Positions 5,723 to 7,570 of a DNA stretch of 7,570 nucleotides are shown in pieces. The DNA comes from JAKQHY01 sp034429475 (GTDB taxonomy: Bacteria > Chloroflexota > Anaerolineae > B4-G1 > SLSP01): the NCBI GenBank assembly GCA_034429475.1, contig DAOUGD010000330.1, forward strand, positions 1-7,570, given 5' to 3'. Made by a program: the position numbers and the translations under genes. Position 1 is the stretch's first letter. Each line of letters begins with the position of its first letter. The notes beneath the pieces are model-generated. The model was not told where the DNA came from, did not search any database, and worked only from the letters and a program-made list of their open reading frames with translations.

Positions 5723-5737
5723 CAGGCAGATGAGCCG
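5706..5737. promoter_or_regulatory. Direct repeat flanking the phosphatase -35 box
   Basis: AGATGAGCCG occurs at 5706-5715 and again at 5728-5737, 22 bp apart, which is two helical turns. The proximal copy lies in the spacer and the distal one just upstream of TTGACA. This arrangement suits a repressor or another regulator binding one face of the DNA. It does not match the 7-4-7 site at 4274-4309. Confidence 0.4.
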
Positions 5738-5746
5738 CGCGCGTCG

Positions 5747-5774
5747 TTGCGTCCTGGCCTCCTTGCGCTACAAT
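5747..5774 (+). promoter_or_regulatory. Candidate promoter of the split-barrel gene
   Basis: TTGCGT (5747-5752), a 16-bp spacer and TACAAT (5769-5774) fit a sigma-70 promoter directed rightward. The leader would be about 105 nt long and would include the CCGCAGAG repeat. It is divergent from the phosphatase promoter within the same 216-bp intergenic region. Confidence 0.45.
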
Positions 5775-5804
5775 CAAGGGCGATGAGATAGTTAGAGGAT
5801 TTTT

Positions 5805-5829
5805 CACCGCAGAGCCGCAGAGCGCGCAG
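5805..5829. repeat. CCGCAGAG octamer array in the split-barrel gene leader
   Basis: CCGCAGAG occurs at 5807-5814 and 5815-5822, followed by CGCGCAG. Downstream, TTCTCTGTAG and TTTCTGTGA (5842-5860) look like a decayed inverted arm. The element belongs to the same style of period-8 intergenic repeat as the GCGCAAAG family but is a different sequence. Confidence 0.7.
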
Positions 5830-5884
5830 TGGCTCTTTGTCTTCTCTGTAGTTTCTGTGATTATCTACGCAAGGAGGCTTTTCA

Positions 5885-6367
5885 ATGCAGACCTATCACT
5901 TACGACGTTCCGAAAAAGAGATCGCCGACCCGGCAGAATGGCAGGCCATCATCATCAAACAGAAGTATATGACCCTGGCGCTGGCCGTGGATAACGAGCC
6001 GTATCTGGTCACGTTAAGCTATGGTTATGACGCCGAGGCGCATTGTTTCTACTTCCACTGCGCCGCCGAAGGTCGCAAAATGGATTATTGGCGGCAAAAC
6101 CCGGTGGTGTGGGGGCAGATTCTTGAGGATCACGGCTACCTCAACGGCAAATGTTCGCACGCCTTCCGTACCGTGCAGTTCCGGGGGACGGTGACGTTCC
6201 TGAAAGACCTGGAGGAGAAGCGCCGTGCTATTGACCTGATGATTGACCAGCTCGAACCCCACCCCGCAGCGGTGAAGCAGCAGCAAGTGACCGACAAATC
6301 TGTCGCCCACGTCGTCATCGGCAAAATCACCATTGAGTTTATGAGCGGCAAGCAAAATAAAGCGTAA
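5885..6367 (+). CDS. FMN-binding split-barrel protein, NimA / PNPOx-like family
   Basis: This is a complete 160-residue protein, typical in length for the pyridoxamine-5'-phosphate oxidase-like / NimA group. Family features are the N-terminal LRRSEKEIADPAEWQAII (6-23), LALAVDNEPYLVTLSYGYD (31-49, strands of the barrel), YFHCAAEGRKMDYWRQNPVV (56-75, with H58 and the flavin-phosphate-contact region), and FRGTVTFLKDLEEKRRAIDLMI (99-120). NimA members reduce 5-nitroimidazoles, but most relatives are uncharacterised flavin or heme binders, so the substrate is unknown. It is cytoplasmic, with no signal peptide. AAGGAGG at 5871-5877, seven bases before the ATG, supports the start. Its TAA stop is the first triplet of the next repeat array. 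It may share a transcript with the amidohydrolase gene 77 bases downstream. Confidence 0.85.
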   Translation: MQTYHLRRSEKEIADPAEWQAIIIKQKYMTLALAVDNEPYLVTLSYGYDAEAHCFYFHCAAEGRKMDYWRQNPVVWGQILEDHGYLNGKCSHAFRTVQFRGTVTFLKDLEEKRRAIDLMIDQLEPHPAAVKQQQVTDKSVAHVVIGKITIEFMSGKQNKA

Positions 6368-6430
6368 GTAATAAGTAACGAGTAACGAGTAATGAGTGGA
6401 GTCACTCATTACTCATTTCCCATTTCCTAT
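6365..6430. repeat. Head-to-head heptad arrays forming a hairpin
   Basis: Five forward heptads (TAAGTAA twice, CGAGTAA twice, TGAGTGG; 6365-6399) face four reversed ones (CACTCAT, TACTCAT, TTCCCAT, TTCCTAT; 6403-6430). The core GAGTAATGAGTG (6387-6398) pairs perfectly with CACTCATTACTC (6403-6414) around GAGT. The first heptad contains the stop codon of the upstream gene, and the array ends four bases before the G-run that serves the next gene. Confidence 0.9.
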
Positions 6431-6444
6431 TTTGGGGGTACACC

Positions 6445-7206
6445 ATGTTCACCATTGACGCTGATACCCACATCGCTCCCACCGGCGGGGCTTTTACGTT
6501 GGAAGAGCACTTGAAGCGGATGGAGCGCGCCGGCACTGATAAGACGCTCACTTGGCTCAAGCCGGACTACGTCGGCGAGGCCATCGAGGGACACAACCGC
6601 TATATTTATGAGGCGACGCAGCGTTACCCCGACAAGATCCTCGGCTTCGGTTGGGCCGACCCGACCGTGAGCGTGGCGCACGCGAAGAAGATGGTCAAGG
6701 TCTGCACGGAGGAATACGGCTTCTACGGCGTCAAACTCAACGGCGCGCAGAATCACTACCGCATTGATGACCCGGAGCTGGCGCTGCCCGTCATCGAAGA
6801 AATTGCCAGGACCGGCAAACTGCTCGCCTTCCACATCGGCCCGGACGAGTACGAGAACACGCATCCACTGCGGGCGGAGCGGATCGCACGGATGTACCCG
6901 GAAATGCCCGTGTTGATGGTTCACATGGGAATGACGAACTGGGACATGAACCGCACCGTCGTTGAGGCCGCCTCGCGCTGCCCGAATATGTTTCTGATCG
7001 GCAGCGCGACGGACGAGCGGGCGATCCTCTACGCGATCCGGCAACTTGGCGTGGAGCGGGTGCTCTTTGGCACAGACGCGCCCTTCCGCCGGCCGCACGT
7101 CATCCGCGCTATGTACGAAGCGGCGTTGGCAGATGAGCTTGCGCCGGAGGAGCTGGCTCTGGTGATGGGCGGCAATGCGGCGCGGGTGTTGGGGGTTAGT
7201 GTGTGA
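6445..7206 (+). CDS. Amidohydrolase-2 family metal-dependent hydrolase
   Basis: This is a complete 253-residue TIM-barrel protein of the Amidohydrolase_2 (PF04909) type, which includes decarboxylases and lactone or amide hydrolases. The opening IDADTHI (4-10) gives D7 and H9 in place of the classical HxH metal pair; DxH variants occur in this family. Later barrel motifs are GVKLNG (95-100), FHIGP with H130, MVHMGM with H160, and LFGTDAPF with D211, followed by NAARVLG (244-250), the usual C-terminal helix motif. No signal peptide is present, so it should be cytoplasmic. The substrate cannot be read from sequence. The ATG at 6445 is preceded by GGGGG about 6-7 bases upstream. It follows the split-barrel gene on the same strand across a heptad-repeat hairpin, and the transposase gene starts six bases after its stop. 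Confidence 0.87.
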   Translation: MFTIDADTHIAPTGGAFTLEEHLKRMERAGTDKTLTWLKPDYVGEAIEGHNRYIYEATQRYPDKILGFGWADPTVSVAHAKKMVKVCTEEYGFYGVKLNGAQNHYRIDDPELALPVIEEIARTGKLLAFHIGPDEYENTHPLRAERIARMYPEMPVLMVHMGMTNWDMNRTVVEAASRCPNMFLIGSATDERAILYAIRQLGVERVLFGTDAPFRRPHVIRAMYEAALADELAPEELALVMGGNAARVLGVSV

Positions 7207-7212
7207 GTGACT

Positions 7213-7570
7213 ATGTCTTATGATCCGGCCCTTCATCACCGCCGCTCCATCCGCCTGCGCGGCTATGATTACGCTTCAGCCGGTATGTATTTCGTCACTG
7301 TATGCGCGCAAAATCATCGGTGCGTATTGGGAGAGATCGCAGGCGAGACTATGGCGTTATCTTCCCTCGGACGCATCGTGAATGAATTTTGGGCCGCCGT
7401 CCCCCATCATTTCCCCACCGTGACGATAGACACCCGCATCACCATGCCCAACCACATCCATGCCATTATCATTATTGACGACGGTGGGGGCGCGGAGACC
7501 GCACCCATCATGATGACAACACCCCCCGATATGGGAACGACATCCAATGTGGGCGGGGCGGCCGGAGAGG
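7213..7570 (+). CDS. REP-associated tyrosine transposase (RAYT, Y1/HUH), 5' part only
   Basis: An open frame starts at the ATG at 7213 and runs off the window after 119 codons. It opens MSYDPALHHRRSIRLRGYDY and continues AGMYFVTVCAQNHRCVLGEI, then LGRIVNEFWAAVPHHFPTV and MPNHIHAIIII. This is the conserved order of RAYT proteins, with the HUH metal-binding pair at H81 and H83. The catalytic tyrosine should lie beyond the edge. RAYTs are domesticated single-strand endonucleases related to IS200/IS605 TnpA and are linked to dispersed REP palindromes. No terminal inverted repeats are seen. The Gly/Thr/Met-rich stretch after residue 90 may be a linker loop. The start lies six bases after the amidohydrolase stop, so it may be co-transcribed. 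The family call is firm; completeness and activity cannot be judged. Confidence 0.88.
   Translation, partial: MSYDPALHHRRSIRLRGYDYASAGMYFVTVCAQNHRCVLGEIAGETMALSSLGRIVNEFWAAVPHHFPTVTIDTRITMPNHIHAIIIIDDGGGAETAPIMMTTPPDMGTTSNVGGAAGE

Noticed and set aside
6427..7239. Leftward 270-codon open frame opposite the amidohydrolase
   Set aside because: It is antisense of a gene with clear barrel motifs, rich in His/Arg/Val as expected for a shadow frame.
1..7570. Defence system, prophage or biosynthetic cluster
   Set aside because: No nuclease, restriction, toxin, phage or biosynthetic enzyme is recognisable. The only mobile-element-related gene is the partial RAYT.

Overview
The window is GC-rich, compactly coded bacterial DNA. 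The gene content (a DegV protein, an OmpR/BaeS-type two-component pair, a secreted PhoA-like phosphatase, a DUF2680-like secreted protein) and the many short tandem repeats of period 7 to 9 at gene borders suggest an environmental Chloroflexota-like genome. That assignment is an inference from style and is only moderately secure. Nothing here looks like a phage, a CRISPR locus or a complete insertion sequence.

Layout. A degV-family gene (174-1034, +) converges on a leftward block. Read in its own direction, the block is: a secreted alkaline phosphatase (5668 to 4205), a secreted Gly/Met-rich protein (4226 to 3648), an OmpR-family response regulator (3448 to 2753) and a histidine kinase (2756 to 1122). 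Regulator and kinase overlap by 4 bp (ATGA). To the right, on the + strand, are an FMN-binding split-barrel (NimA/PNPOx-like) protein (5885-6367), an amidohydrolase-2 family protein (6445-7206) and the first 119 codons of a REP-associated tyrosine (HUH/Y1) transposase (7213 to the window edge).

How the genes may work together. The leftward block looks like an envelope-sensing module. The kinase has a periplasmic sensor with a Met/Gly/His-rich loop. The neighbouring secreted protein carries a very similar short stretch (MQGAG..., GMHG) and sits behind a promoter with two 7-4-7 bp direct-repeat pairs, the geometry bound by OmpR/PhoB-type regulators. The phosphatase has its own strong promoter. 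A regulatory link among the four genes is an inference.

Most unusual features. Nearly every gene junction holds a short tandem repeat (period 7, 8 or 9), several as long inverted repeats. Two arrays lie inside the 5' end of the kinase gene and encode about its first 59 residues. The octamer array has 12 units, five of them perfect and contiguous. It is not a multiple of three, and both alternative frames run into TAA codons in the adjoining heptad array, so gain or loss of a single octamer would switch the kinase off. Another octamer array is translated in a long C-terminal tail of the phosphatase.
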